In this document: positions 27,362 to 35,678 of the stretch, piece by piece | Layout of the letters: the number at the start of each line of letters is the position of its first letter | Numbering within the stretch: the first letter of the stretch is position 1 | Assembly (NCBI GenBank): GCA_964615765.1 | Contig: CAZTQN010000004.1 | Span: 124,001 to 188,000 of the forward strand | Direction: 5' to 3' | Length of the DNA: 64,000 bases | From: CAZTQN01 sp964615765 | Lineage (GTDB): Bacteria; Planctomycetota; Phycisphaerae; Phycisphaerales; UBA1924 | Notes under the pieces: generated by a model | The model's input: only the letters and a program-made list of their open reading frames with translations | Databases searched by the model: none | What the model was told of the DNA's origin: nothing | Program-made: the position numbers and the translations under genes

Positions 27362-28540
27362 ATGAACACTCCAGTCATTGTCGCCGCGCGTCGTACGCCG
27401 ATCGGGAAGTTCTTTGGGGGGCTGAGCAAGGTGCCGGCGCCGGTGCTGGGGTCGTACGCGATCCGGGCGGTGCTGGATGATGTGCCGGCGGTGAAGGGGA
27501 GCGTGGACGAGGTGCTGATGGGGTGTGTGCTGCAGGCGGGGGTGGGTCAGAACCCGGCGCGGCAGGCGGCGCTGAAGGCGGGGCTGCCGGACACGATGTC
27601 GGCGATGACGGTGAACAAGGTGTGCGGGTCGGGGCTGGAGGCGGTGATGCGGGCGGCGGCGGCGATCAAGGCGGGGGACGCGGCGTGCGTGATCGCGGGC
27701 GGGATGGAGAACATGACGGCGGCCCCCCACTTCGCTCGCGTGCGCGAGGGCGTGAAATACGGCCCGGCGGCGATGGACGATCACATGGCCTTTGACGGGC
27801 TGCGGTGCGCGTTTGAGGCGTGCGCCATGGGGGATTCGGCGGACTTCATCGCGCAGAAGTTCCAGGTGAGCCGCGCTGAGCAGGACCGATTCGCGGTGCA
27901 AAGCCACCAGCGGGCGGCGGAGGCGACGAAGCAGGGGTGGTTCAAGAACGAGACCATCGCGCTGAGCGGGGAGCAGTGTCTGGACAAGAAGTCGCCGGGC
28001 GTGAGCGCGGACGAGGGGATCCGCGCGGAGACGACGCTGGAAGCGGTGAGCAAACTGCGGCCGGCGTTCTCGAAGGACGGGACCGTGACGGCGGCGAACG
28101 CGAGCCAGATCTCCGACGGGGCGGCGGCGGTGATCGTGATGAACGCGAGCAAGGCGGAATCGCTGGGCGTCAAGCCGCTGGCGAAGATCGTGGCGTATCA
28201 CACTTCGGGCGTGGCGCCGAAGGAGATCTTCGCGGCCCCGATCACCGGGATCGCGGGCGTATTGGCGAAGGCGAAGCTGAGCGTCGGCGACATCGACCTG
28301 TTCGAGATCAACGAGGCGTTCGCGGCCCAGGCGCTGTGCAACATCGGGGAACTGAAGATCCCGGAGTCGAAGTTGAACGTGTGCGGCGGTGGGATCGCGC
28401 TCGGGCACCCGATCGGCGCGTCCGGCGCGCGCGTGCTGACCACGCTGCTGCACCAGCTCAAGCGCACGGGCGGCAAGCGCGGGCTGGCGGCGCTGTGCCT
28501 GGGCGGCGGGAACTCGGTGGCGATGGTTGTGGAGGTGTGA
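27362..28540 (+). CDS. Acetyl-CoA acetyltransferase (thiolase)
   Basis: The ATG at 27362 gives 392 residues, standard for thiolase II. Active-site residues are visible: Cys88 in NKVCGSGLEAV, the late His in GGGIALGHPIGASGA, and the second Cys in AALCLGGGNS. It condenses two acetyl-CoA to acetoacetyl-CoA, or the reverse in beta-oxidation. There is no phaB or hydroxyacyl-CoA dehydrogenase next door, so the pathway is not defined. Confidence 0.95.
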   Translation: MNTPVIVAARRTPIGKFFGGLSKVPAPVLGSYAIRAVLDDVPAVKGSVDEVLMGCVLQAGVGQNPARQAALKAGLPDTMSAMTVNKVCGSGLEAVMRAAAAIKAGDAACVIAGGMENMTAAPHFARVREGVKYGPAAMDDHMAFDGLRCAFEACAMGDSADFIAQKFQVSRAEQDRFAVQSHQRAAEATKQGWFKNETIALSGEQCLDKKSPGVSADEGIRAETTLEAVSKLRPAFSKDGTVTAANASQISDGAAAVIVMNASKAESLGVKPLAKIVAYHTSGVAPKEIFAAPITGIAGVLAKAKLSVGDIDLFEINEAFAAQALCNIGELKIPESKLNVCGGGIALGHPIGASGARVLTTLLHQLKRTGGKRGLAALCLGGGNSVAMVVEV

Positions 28541-28558
28541 CGCGGGGAGGGGGAGCCG

Positions 28559-28752
28559 TCCACAGAGGGCTCGGAGGGGGCACGGAGGCGCGGAGGGGGA
28601 GGTTGAACGCGAAGGCTCGAAGGCGCGAAGCGGTGGTTGTGCGTGCGGCGGGTGGGGCTTGGAGATACAGAAACCCACCCCCTGCCCCCTCCCTCTGGGA
28701 GGGGGTGGATGAGAGCCCAACTCCTGCCCCCTTCGTCTGGGAGGGGGTGGAT
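28559..28752. repeat. Composite repeat element with two palindromic cores
   Basis: In order: GGCTCGGAGGGGG-type repeats, then TTGAACGCGAAGG-type sequence (28603-28630), a 40-bp unique-looking middle, then the core AACCCACCCCCTG with CCCCCTCCC-TCT-GGGAGGGGG stem (28673-28708). A second partial core is at 28721-28752. The layout matches the loci at 47.7-47.96 and 50.96-51.15 kb. Confidence 0.75.
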
Positions 28753-28776
28753 GCGGGTGCGCGAAGCGGGTGGAGA

Positions 28777-29805
28777 TCAGCGTTTGCCGGGGAGGTGGGG
28801 CATGAAGCCGAGGGAATCTTTGACGCCGAGGTTGAGGTAGATTTCGCGTGTGGCGGAGGAGCGGTTGAGGGTGTAGAAGTGGATGCCCTTGACGTTGTGG
28901 TCGAGCAGGTCGCGGCACTGCTCGGTGGCCCAGTGGACGCCGACGCGGCGGACGGCTTCGGGGTCGTTGTTGGTGCGGTTGAGGGCGCGGAGGAGGGGCG
29001 CGGGGAAGCGGGCGCCGGCGGCGAGGTCGGCCATGCGGAGCATGCCGGGGATCGACGTCACGGGCATGATGCCGGCGATGATGGGGACCTTGATGCCGGC
29101 GAGGCCGCAGCGGTCGCGGAAGTCGTAGAAGTCGCGGTTGTCGAAGAAGAGCTGGGTGACGATGTAGTCGGCGCCGGCGTCGACCTTGGCCTTGAGGTAG
29201 TCCATCTCCTTCACGCGGTTGGGCGTGGCGGGGTGACCTTCGGGGAAGCCGGCGACGCCGATGCCGAAGCCGCGGGCGTCGGGGTGGAGGCCTTTGGCGT
29301 TGAAGTCGGCGATGAAGCGGACGAGGTCGGCGGCGTGTTTGAAGTCGTCGGTGTTGCGGTCGTAGTTGGGGAGGGACTGGGGGACGTCGCCGCCGAGGGC
29401 GAGGATGTTGCCGATGCCGACTTCGGCGTAGCGGGCGAGGATGTCGTGGATTTCTGCGCGGGCGTGGCAGACGCAGGTGAGGTGGGGGACGGGGCAGAGC
29501 ACGCCGCGGGTTTTGAGGCGGAGGACGAGGTCGTGGGTGAGTTGGCGGGTGGAGCCGCCGGCGCCGTAGGTGATGGAGACGAAGGAGGGCTTGAGGGGTT
29601 GGAGGTCTTCGATGGCCTGGAAGAGGGCCTCGGCGGCGTCGGGGGTTTTGGGCGGGAAGAACTCGAAACTGAAGGTGGCGGGCTGGGCGGCGAAGAGGTC
29701 GCGGATGTGGTTGAGCGTCTGCGCCGCGGGCTGGCCGGGGGCGGCGCTGGCGGCGGAGTTGGGGGACGAGTTGGGCGAGGACGCGTGGTTGGGCGGCGGG
29801 GACAT
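28777..29805 (-). CDS. metF: Methylenetetrahydrofolate reductase
   Basis: The 342-residue protein has the MetF core: FSFEFFPPKT near residue 46, SITYGAGGST, the HLTCVCH segment, LALGGD, and DAGADYIVTQLFFDN. MetF reduces 5,10-methylene-THF to 5-methyl-THF for methionine synthesis using FAD. The first 30 residues are Ser/Pro/Ala-rich and unlike the family, so a later start is possible but no clear alternative ATG exists. It is a lone gene with no metE or metH nearby. Confidence 0.96.
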   Translation of the reverse strand: MSPPPNHASSPNSSPNSAASAAPGQPAAQTLNHIRDLFAAQPATFSFEFFPPKTPDAAEALFQAIEDLQPLKPSFVSITYGAGGSTRQLTHDLVLRLKTRGVLCPVPHLTCVCHARAEIHDILARYAEVGIGNILALGGDVPQSLPNYDRNTDDFKHAADLVRFIADFNAKGLHPDARGFGIGVAGFPEGHPATPNRVKEMDYLKAKVDAGADYIVTQLFFDNRDFYDFRDRCGLAGIKVPIIAGIMPVTSIPGMLRMADLAAGARFPAPLLRALNRTNNDPEAVRRVGVHWATEQCRDLLDHNVKGIHFYTLNRSSATREIYLNLGVKDSLGFMPHLPGKR

Positions 29806-30023
29806 CGTGGGGAGTTTATCGGCGCTCGGCGGGGGTGAGTGGACCGGGTGTAGACCGGGTGGGCGGGGGCGACGGCGAGACGGCGGCGTGAACGATTGCG
29901 GGGTGTGGCGGGCGTTGCCGCGTGGGGCGGGTGTGGGTGGATGTGGCGAGGCACGCGCAGGGCGGCGTGCGGGGCGATACGCTTGGGTTCTTGAACTCGG
30001 CGGGGAGCGGGCGAGGGCGCCGG

Positions 30024-31220
30024 ATGATCGAACTGGCGGGCAAGCCGACGGTGGGTGTGTATGTGCTGACGCGGGAACTGCCGGCGGCGCTGGCGTTCTG
30101 GGGGCCGGCGATGGCTCACGGGGCGGCGGGCGCGGCGGGTGGTACGGGTTCAGGGGCGGCGGGGTCGGTCGGCCCGGGGGGGCTGGTGGGCGGGGTGGTT
30201 GGGGGCGTGGATTACCTGCTCGGCCCGGAGACGGATGGGATCGGCGCGATCGGGGCGGGAGCGCACGGGTCGGGCGTGGGTGGGATGAGCGCGGGCGGGA
30301 CGGGCGGGGGTGGCGCGGGCGGAGGTGTGGTGGGTGATGCCGCGGGCGGGGCTGCTGGGGCGGCGGGCGGGAGTGTGACGGCGCGGGGCGGGCGGGAGGC
30401 GCCGGCGCGGTTCGCGGCCCTGCACCAGCAGGATCAGACGAGCCATGTGCTGTATCGGCTGCCGGTGGTGCGTGGGCAGCGGGAGCGGGAGCGCGTGCGG
30501 GCGGCGGTGGAGGCGGCGGCCGCGGTGAAGCACCCGCACGTGCTGCGGATTCAGGAACTGGTGTGGGACCCGGTGGGGCACCCGTGGATCGTGACGCCGT
30601 TTACGGGGGATGTGGATGGGGTGCGGCCCTTGCCGCGGCTGGTGCGGGAGAAGCTCGGGCAACTCTCGCCCAACGAGACGGAGCACGCGCTGGAGCAGTT
30701 GCTCGACGCGCTGCGGCATGCGCACACGGGCGGGGCGGGCGGTGATGGCGCGGGCGGCACGAGCATCGTGCATCACGGGCCGGTGTCGTGGGAGCACGTG
30801 CTGGTCGATCGGCACGGGTCATTGATCATCGAGCTGTACGGGCTGGCGCGGCTGCTGGACGAGCGCGCGGGCGAGGGGTCGGCGGGAATGGACATGGTGC
30901 GGGAGGAAGTGCGCTCGGTGGTGGAGATCGGGTATCGGGTGATGACGGGGCTGCGGCCGGAGGAGCCGCTGATCCCGGCGAGCCGGCTGGTCAAAGGGTT
31001 GGACGCGGCGTGGGACGCGTATTTCTCCGCGGGGCTGGACGTGCTGCGCGGGTTCGGGTCGGCGGCGGAGGCGATCGCGGCGTTGCCGGGGCGGCAGATG
31101 GATGACGCGGCGGGACGGCGCGTGGGCGGCGCGCCTGGGGCCGGGGGGCCGCCGCCGGGCAAGGCTGGGGGGAATGCAGCGGGGTGGAGTGTGTGGAACT
31201 GGATCTCGCCGCGGGGGTAG
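30024..31220 (+). CDS. Pseudokinase-like protein with long glycine-rich linker
   Basis: Starting at 30024 (AGGG 7 nt upstream) the product is 398 residues. A short N-terminal segment is followed by about 100 residues of Gly/Ala-rich linker. A domain with the layout of a Ser/Thr kinase C-lobe follows: AAVKHPHVLRIQELVWDP, PWIVTPF, ALEQLLDALRHAH. The segment VHHGPVSWEHVLVDRHGSLI then takes the place of the HRD catalytic loop. The HRD Asp is replaced by Gly (HHG) and DFG by LYG (ELYGLAR), so phosphotransfer is unlikely. No glycine-loop or VAIK lysine is seen. It could be a scaffold or a regulator of an active kinase. It is convergent with the ATP synthase operon. Confidence 0.6.
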   Translation: MIELAGKPTVGVYVLTRELPAALAFWGPAMAHGAAGAAGGTGSGAAGSVGPGGLVGGVVGGVDYLLGPETDGIGAIGAGAHGSGVGGMSAGGTGGGGAGGGVVGDAAGGAAGAAGGSVTARGGREAPARFAALHQQDQTSHVLYRLPVVRGQRERERVRAAVEAAAAVKHPHVLRIQELVWDPVGHPWIVTPFTGDVDGVRPLPRLVREKLGQLSPNETEHALEQLLDALRHAHTGGAGGDGAGGTSIVHHGPVSWEHVLVDRHGSLIIELYGLARLLDERAGEGSAGMDMVREEVRSVVEIGYRVMTGLRPEEPLIPASRLVKGLDAAWDAYFSAGLDVLRGFGSAAEAIAALPGRQMDDAAGRRVGGAPGAGGPPPGKAGGNAAGWSVWNWISPRG

Positions 31221-31230
31221 GGGAGGGGAA

Positions 31231-31350
31231 GGGCCGAGGGGATAGGGCCGAGGGCCGAGGGCCGAGGGGGGAGCGAGTCTCGGGGTGTGCGTGGGCCTGG
31301 GGTACGTGCGGAACCCACCCCCCGGCCCCCTCCCTCTGGGAGGGGGGGGT
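31231..31350. repeat. GGGCCGA heptamers followed by a palindromic core
   Basis: Six heptamers at 31231-31272 (four of them exact GGGCCGA) precede a core copy at 31312-31350 (CCCCCTCCC-TCT-GGGAGGGGG). It lies between the convergent pseudokinase and atpH, where a terminator would be expected. Confidence 0.8.
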
Positions 31351-31359
31351 GGACTCGGG

Positions 31360-31995
31360 TTACTCGGAGATCAGGCGTTCGGCGCGGGCGCGGATTTCGG
31401 CGGTGGCCGAGGTGTTGAGCTTGTCGCGCATTTTGCGGAGGCGGGTCGAGACAGAGGCGTCGATGAGCTGGTCGCCGATCTGGAGGCGGAGGCCGCCGAC
31501 CATGGTCGGGTCGGTGTAGGTGTGCACGACGGGCTCGCGGCTGAGGATCGAGCGGAGACGGTCGCGGATTTCGGCGACCTGGCCGGGGTCGATCGGGGCG
31601 GCGGTGTAGACGTCGACCTCGACGCGGCCGAAGGACTCCTGCACGAGATGCTCGAAAGCGGCGACGATCGGGGGCAGGTGGCCCAGGCGGTCCTTGGCGT
31701 TCAAGACGAGCAGGAAGTTGAGCGTGAAGCGGTCGACGCGGTTCGCGAAGATGTTCTGCAGCGAGCGGGCGCGGCTGGCGGCCGGGAGGATCTGCGAGGC
31801 GAGGAACTCGCCGAATTTTGCGTCCTCACGCGCGAGTTCGAGGATGTCCTCGAGCTCGGAGAGGATCTGCTCGACACGCTGCCCCCCACCCCCCCCACCC
31901 CCCCCACCACCGCCCGCGTCCGACTTGGCCAGGTCGAAGAGGGACTGGGCGTAGATACGGGCGAGAGCGTCGGGTGCGGCGTCGATGAGGGGCAT
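31360..31995 (-). CDS. atpH: F0F1 ATP synthase delta subunit
   Basis: The 211-residue protein has OSCP/delta features: ARIYAQSLFDLA at the start, FLLVLNAKDRLGHLPPIVAA in the middle, and a C-terminal domain with DPTMVGGLRLQIGDQLIDAS. It links F1 to the b-subunit stalk. An uninterrupted run of 11 Gly (residues 28-38; DNA 31882-31914) is inserted after the first helix in a near-homopolymeric C tract prone to slippage. It is the last gene of this operon; no atpA, atpG, atpD or atpC follows. Confidence 0.93.
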   Translation of the reverse strand: MPLIDAAPDALARIYAQSLFDLAKSDAGGGGGGGGGGGQRVEQILSELEDILELAREDAKFGEFLASQILPAASRARSLQNIFANRVDRFTLNFLLVLNAKDRLGHLPPIVAAFEHLVQESFGRVEVDVYTAAPIDPGQVAEIRDRLRSILSREPVVHTYTDPTMVGGLRLQIGDQLIDASVSTRLRKMRDKLNTSATAEIRARAERLISE

Positions 31996-32073
31996 GGGCG
32001 TGTCCGGTGAGCGGGGCGGCGAGGGCGTGAGCGCGGTGGGCCGGGAGCGTGCGGAAGTGGCGGGTGAAGACGA

Positions 32074-32757
32074 TCAGTTGCGGCCGGCGGACTGGAGTTC
32101 GGCGAGCGACTCGGTGACGAGGCGCTGCTGGTCGCTCGGGTTGATGTCGCGCTGGAGGATCTTGCCGGCGATGCGGGTGGCGAGGTCGGTGGCGTATTCC
32201 TGGATCTCGCTGACGGCGGCGCGCTTGGCGAGGTCGATATCGCGGCGGGCCTTCTCGCGCATGAGGGCGAGCTCGGCCTCGGCCTTGACCTTGAGGTCGG
32301 CGGCGATGGCCTGCTGCTGGGCCTTGGCGTCGTCGAGCATCTTCTGGGCTTCGGCGCGGGCCTGGGCGAGGTTGCGCTCGTACTGGGCGAGGGCGGCCTT
32401 GGCCTGCTCCTGCGCGAGTTCGGCTTCCTCGATGGAGTTGCGGATCTTGTCTTCGCGGTCCTGCAGGCCCTTGGTGATCTTGGGCCACACGACCAGACCC
32501 AGGAAGGCGGCGGTGATGGAGAAGACGACCAGGGCGGTGGCGGCGGTGGCGATGCCCTGCTTGGCGGTGGGCATGGCGCCGACCTTCTCGTGGCCGTGCT
32601 CGCCGGGGGCGTGCCCGTGGCCGGCGTGATCGTCGGCATGGGCGGCGGCGGCGGGCGCGGCGCCGGGGGCCGCTTCGGGGGCGGCGACGGCGGGCGCGGA
32701 GACAGCCGCGGCGGCGGCGAGGGAGAGGGCGGCGGCGAGCACTCGCAGGGTGGTCAT
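32074..32757 (-). CDS. atpF: F0F1 ATP synthase b subunit with signal sequence and His-rich segment
   Basis: The ATG at 32757 gives 227 residues. An Ala-rich signal peptide (about 1-27) is followed by an unusual His/Gly segment at about 39-60 (HADDHAGHGHAPGEHGHEK). The normal b-subunit membrane helix follows (GIATAATALVVFSITAAFLG, about 69-90). Then comes the long charged coiled-coil stalk with DIDLAKRAAVSEIQEYATDL. Canonical b has only the helix and stalk. The helix N terminus faces the periplasm, so the His-rich stretch should be outside the cytoplasm. Confidence 0.93.
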   Translation of the reverse strand: MTTLRVLAAALSLAAAAAVSAPAVAAPEAAPGAAPAAAAHADDHAGHGHAPGEHGHEKVGAMPTAKQGIATAATALVVFSITAAFLGLVVWPKITKGLQDREDKIRNSIEEAELAQEQAKAALAQYERNLAQARAEAQKMLDDAKAQQQAIAADLKVKAEAELALMREKARRDIDLAKRAAVSEIQEYATDLATRIAGKILQRDINPSDQQRLVTESLAELQSAGRN

Positions 32758-32875
32758 GAGCGTCCTCGTGAGGGCGGGGTGATGATCGGGGTGAAACGAA
32801 CGGGAGCGGTTGAGATGTCGGGAACGCGGCCCGGGGCGGATGGGCCCCGGGACACGGATGGTTGATTCGGAAGGA

Positions 32876-33169
32876 TTAGGCGAGGAAGCCGGCGGCGACG
32901 GCGAAGAGGGTCGCACCTTCGATGAAGACGGCGAGGATGATGGCCGCCGTCTGAACCTTGCCGGCGATCTCGGGCTGGCGGGCCATCGACTCGGTGGCGC
33001 CCTTGCCGATGAGGCCGATGCCGATGCCGGCGCCGAGGACGGCGAGGCCGCCACCGATGACGGCGTAGCCCTTGCCGTCGGACGCGCCGGCGGCCGTCTG
33101 GGCCATGGCGGGCGAGGCGGCGGCGCCGAGGATGGAGAGCGGGAGCAGCGTGCGAACGAGCTTCTTCAT
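32876..33169 (-). CDS. atpE: F0F1 ATP synthase c subunit
   Basis: The ATG at 33169, with AAAGGA upstream, gives 97 residues: a cleavable signal peptide of about 23 residues (LLPLSILGAAASPAMAQ), then two c-ring helices. Helix 1 has GAGIGIGLIG and helix 2 has the ion-binding Glu84 in AVFIEGATLF. The residue after Glu is Gly and no Gln/Ser sodium-site set is seen, so proton coupling is favoured. A signal peptide on subunit c is unusual but is shared here with subunit b. Confidence 0.95.
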   Translation of the reverse strand: MKKLVRTLLPLSILGAAASPAMAQTAAGASDGKGYAVIGGGLAVLGAGIGIGLIGKGATESMARQPEIAGKVQTAAIILAVFIEGATLFAVAAGFLA

Positions 33170-33252
33170 GCGTGATCCTTTAACGGGGAGACTGGTGCAC
33201 GGGGAGCGACAAGGGGCGCGGGCGGCGGAGGCCGACTGCGCGGGCCCGTTAT

Positions 33253-34221
33253 TCACGCGTGAGCGTGCTCGTGGCCTTTGGCGTGGGCGTGCCCGTGCGC
33301 GTGCCCATGCTCGTGGTTGTGATCGTGTGCGTGGTCGTGGTCGTGCTCGTGGTCGTGGTGGTCCATGAGCGCGATGAAGACGGTCGTCAGGAACATGAAG
33401 ACGAACGCCTGCATGAAGGCGACGAAGAGTTCGAGCAGCATGATGCCGAAGCCGCCGACGACGGAAATGAGCGTCACGGGCCCGCCGATGTAGAACGGTT
33501 CGGTGACGAGATAGGCGGCGAAACTGAACAGGGTGGCGAGCAGGATGTGCCCGGCGGTCATGTTGGCGAAGAGACGGAGGGCGAGGGCGAAGGGCTTGAT
33601 GAGGATCTGGCTGAGCAGTTCGAGGACGAAGATGATGATGCTGGCGGGGAAGGGAGCGCCGGCGGTCATGTGGCTGAAATAGCCGGAGACGCCGAGGTGC
33701 CGGATGGCGACGGCGTTGAAGAAGATGCCGGAGATGATCGCGAGCAGGGCGGTGACCCAGATGTTCTGGGTGGCGGTGCCGCCGACGAAGAGGGTGGCGT
33801 GCTCGGCCTTGGCGTCCTTGCTGACGAGGTGGACGAGGTCGAGGAGGGGGACCAGGCCCAGGAGGTTGTTGACGAGGATGAAGAAGAAGAGGGTCCAGAG
33901 GAAGGGCATGAGGCGGTTGGTGCGGGCGCCCAGGAGGGGGCGGGCGACTTCCTCACGCAGGTAGACGCAGATGACTTCGACCATGTGGGCGAAGCGGTTC
34001 TTGGTGATGTAGCGGTCGGTGCCCTGCGCCTGCGGGCCGGTGGCGACGCGGGAGGCGACAAACCAGCCCAGGCCGATGAGGATGAACATGCTCAGGACGA
34101 GGTTGCCCTGGTTGCCGGACCAGAGCCACCAGCCGTCGGCGGTTTTGGCGCCGAGGTGGACGTGGTTGTAGACGTGGTCGGCGGGGCTGCCGGCGGCGAG
34201 GGTGAGGAGGTGACTGAGCAT
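33253..34221 (-). CDS. atpB: F0F1 ATP synthase a subunit with histidine-rich C-terminal tail
   Basis: The 322-residue protein has the a-subunit membrane helices. The essential Arg is in ALALRLFANMTAGH, and the second half-channel region is FGIMLLELFVAFMQAFVF. After the last helix come 37 residues containing 17 His mixed with Asp, Glu, Gly and Ala (from about residue 286). This tail is expected on the cytoplasmic side. It could bind metal ions or buffer protons. The start ATG overlaps the previous gene's TGA by one nt (TGATG). Confidence 0.95.
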   Translation of the reverse strand: MLSHLLTLAAGSPADHVYNHVHLGAKTADGWWLWSGNQGNLVLSMFILIGLGWFVASRVATGPQAQGTDRYITKNRFAHMVEVICVYLREEVARPLLGARTNRLMPFLWTLFFFILVNNLLGLVPLLDLVHLVSKDAKAEHATLFVGGTATQNIWVTALLAIISGIFFNAVAIRHLGVSGYFSHMTAGAPFPASIIIFVLELLSQILIKPFALALRLFANMTAGHILLATLFSFAAYLVTEPFYIGGPVTLISVVGGFGIMLLELFVAFMQAFVFMFLTTVFIALMDHHDHEHDHDHAHDHNHEHGHAHGHAHAKGHEHAHA

Positions 34222-34724
34222 CAGGCGGGGCTCCGCGTGAGAGATGGGGAGGCTCGGAGGCGTTCGCGGCGGTTGAGCAGCGCGACGGCGGCGAGAGCTT
34301 CGACGGTCATCATGACGACGGTGCCGGTGAGCACGCCGTAGACGACCGGTTTGCGTTCGAGATGGAGGATCTGGATCATGGCCATCATGGCGCCCATGGC
34401 GAGAAGGGTGCGAGCGCCGGAGACCATGAGGACGATGAGGCCCCAGCGGTCGGGGGTGACCAGCGGCGGGCCGATGAGCGGGGCGAAGGCGATGACGACG
34501 CCGAGGGCGAGGACGGCGGCGATGGCCGCGAGCGTCATCGGGGGGACGGCGGCGGAGGCCGTGGCGGCCGCGGCGACTTGATCGGCGGCGGCGGCGGCTG
34601 GTGCGGCACTGTCAGCGGAGCCGGCGGCGAGCGCGGCGAGGACACCGAGGCCGATGGACGCGAGCCCGCCGAGCGTGATCGCCAGGGCGAAAGGTCGCGT
34701 GGGGATGGGCTGGAGCGGAGTCAC
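34221..34724 (-). CDS. Four-helix membrane protein in AtpI position
   Basis: The 167-residue protein has hydrophobic segments at about 13-35, 62-84, 94-114 and 127-148, with an Ala-rich loop between the first two. It lies between the AtpZ-like gene and atpB, where many bacteria have atpI, and its TGA overlaps the atpB ATG. No clear sequence match to AtpI is visible. Assistance in c-ring or F0 assembly is inferred from position only. Confidence 0.6.
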   Translation of the reverse strand: MTPLQPIPTRPFALAITLGGLASIGLGVLAALAAGSADSAAPAAAAADQVAAAATASAAVPPMTLAAIAAVLALGVVIAFAPLIGPPLVTPDRWGLIVLMVSGARTLLAMGAMMAMIQILHLERKPVVYGVLTGTVVMMTVEALAAVALLNRRERLRASPSLTRSPA

Positions 34725-34881
34725 GGTCGGAAGAGATCGGACGGGGACGGCGCGCGGGGGAAAGCAGGAAGAGGAAGCGAGAACGACCGCGCAACGCCGA
34801 AGGGGAACCCTCGGCGGGGCGGCGGTGGGGCCGATGGTAGGTGGGCAGTTGGCGTGTGTCCGCGCGGCGGCGGGCGTCTGG

Positions 34882-35172
34882 TCACTGTTTGTTCAGGCGG
34901 CGGATGAGGCGGACGGTGCCGACCAGAAAGCCGAGGAGCAGGCCGACGACCAAGCCGACGGGGGAGGAGCGGGCGAAGTAGTCGACGGCCCAGCCGAGGG
35001 CGCCGCCGGCGACGGCGGTGGCGAGAAAGTCGATGCCGATGGCGAGGGCGATGCCGAGTTCGCCCAGGCCGGCGAGGGAGGGGCCGGCGGCCTTGGGAAG
35101 CTGCGGCTTCTTGACCGGGGTGCGGAGGACCTCCGGGATCTCGAGGCGGGGATCACGGGGGGGTTCGGACAT
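34882..35172 (-). CDS. AtpZ/AtpI-family F0 accessory protein
   Basis: The 96-residue protein has a polar N-terminal half and two transmembrane helices: LGIALAIGIDFLATAVAGGA with GWAVDYF, and GLVVGLLLGFLVGTVRLIRR. This is the AtpZ pattern, a Mg/Ca transport-linked partner of AtpI encoded at the start of atp operons. It is the first gene of this operon. Confidence 0.82.
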   Translation of the reverse strand: MSEPPRDPRLEIPEVLRTPVKKPQLPKAAGPSLAGLGELGIALAIGIDFLATAVAGGALGWAVDYFARSSPVGLVVGLLLGFLVGTVRLIRRLNKQ

Positions 35173-35206
35173 ATTCGGCTCGGGGGAGAGAAGAGAGAAG
35201 GGAGAA

Positions 35207-35272
35207 GAAGAACTCAGAGGGCTCGGAGGGGGGGAGGGACTCGGAGGGGGGGAGGGACTCGGAGGGGAGACG
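35207..35272. repeat. CTCAGAGGGCTCGGAGGG tandem repeat
   Basis: GAACTCAGAGGGCTCGGAGG is followed by three GGGAGGGACTCGGAGGG-type units. It lies upstream of the atp operon. A related block is at 37413-37470. Confidence 0.75.
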
Positions 35273-35413
35273 GGAGATGAGGGTTGCGGGAGGTGGGTGG
35301 GGTGTGATGGGGAGGTTAGTCCCGGGAGGTGAAGTGCGGGGCCGCGGGCGGCGGGGCGGTGGGCGTGTGCGTTGCGAGCGGGAGCGGCGGTGTTGTGTTG
35401 ATGATCGATTGCG

Positions 35414-35442
35414 TTGACGTTGATGCGACTATGTTGTAGACT
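35414..35442 (+). promoter_or_regulatory. Sigma-70-like promoter of the leader-rbfA-like-rtcB transcript
   Basis: TTGACG (35414-35419), exactly 17 nt, then TAGACT (35437-35442). The region is clearly more AT-rich than its surroundings. Predicted start is near 35449, about 270 nt ahead of the RbfA-like gene. Confidence 0.75.
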
Positions 35443-35512
35443 GGCAGGGTAAGTGCCGATGCGCTACCGAAGTTGATTGTCGCCCCTCGAATGACCTTGA
35501 AGGAGACCGCCC

Positions 35513-35560
35513 ATGCGTGCAACTCATCCTTCAACTTGCCCGGCATTCATCGTCCGCTGA
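35513..35560 (+). CDS. Possible 15-residue leader peptide
   Basis: A perfect AAGGAG lies 7 nt before an ATG that opens a 15-codon frame ending in TGA (product MRATHPSTCPAFIVR). It sits in the long leader between the promoter and the RbfA-like gene and could act in translational control or attenuation. No conservation evidence is available. Confidence 0.4.
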   Translation: MRATHPSTCPAFIVR

Positions 35561-35678
35561 GCGCAACGCTCGGCTTTGATTGATGTGATGCTCACCGCTG
35601 CGATCGCCGCGGCCCTGCGGGGCCTGGCGTGACGGCTATCCCACACACCCTAGGGACCTTGCTTTTCTGAAGTCTTGC

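Noticed and set aside
31312..31350. Terminator between the pseudokinase and atpH
   Set aside because: It forms a stem but lacks a T-run and is a copy of the dispersed core repeat, so I list it as a repeat; it might still act as a terminator.
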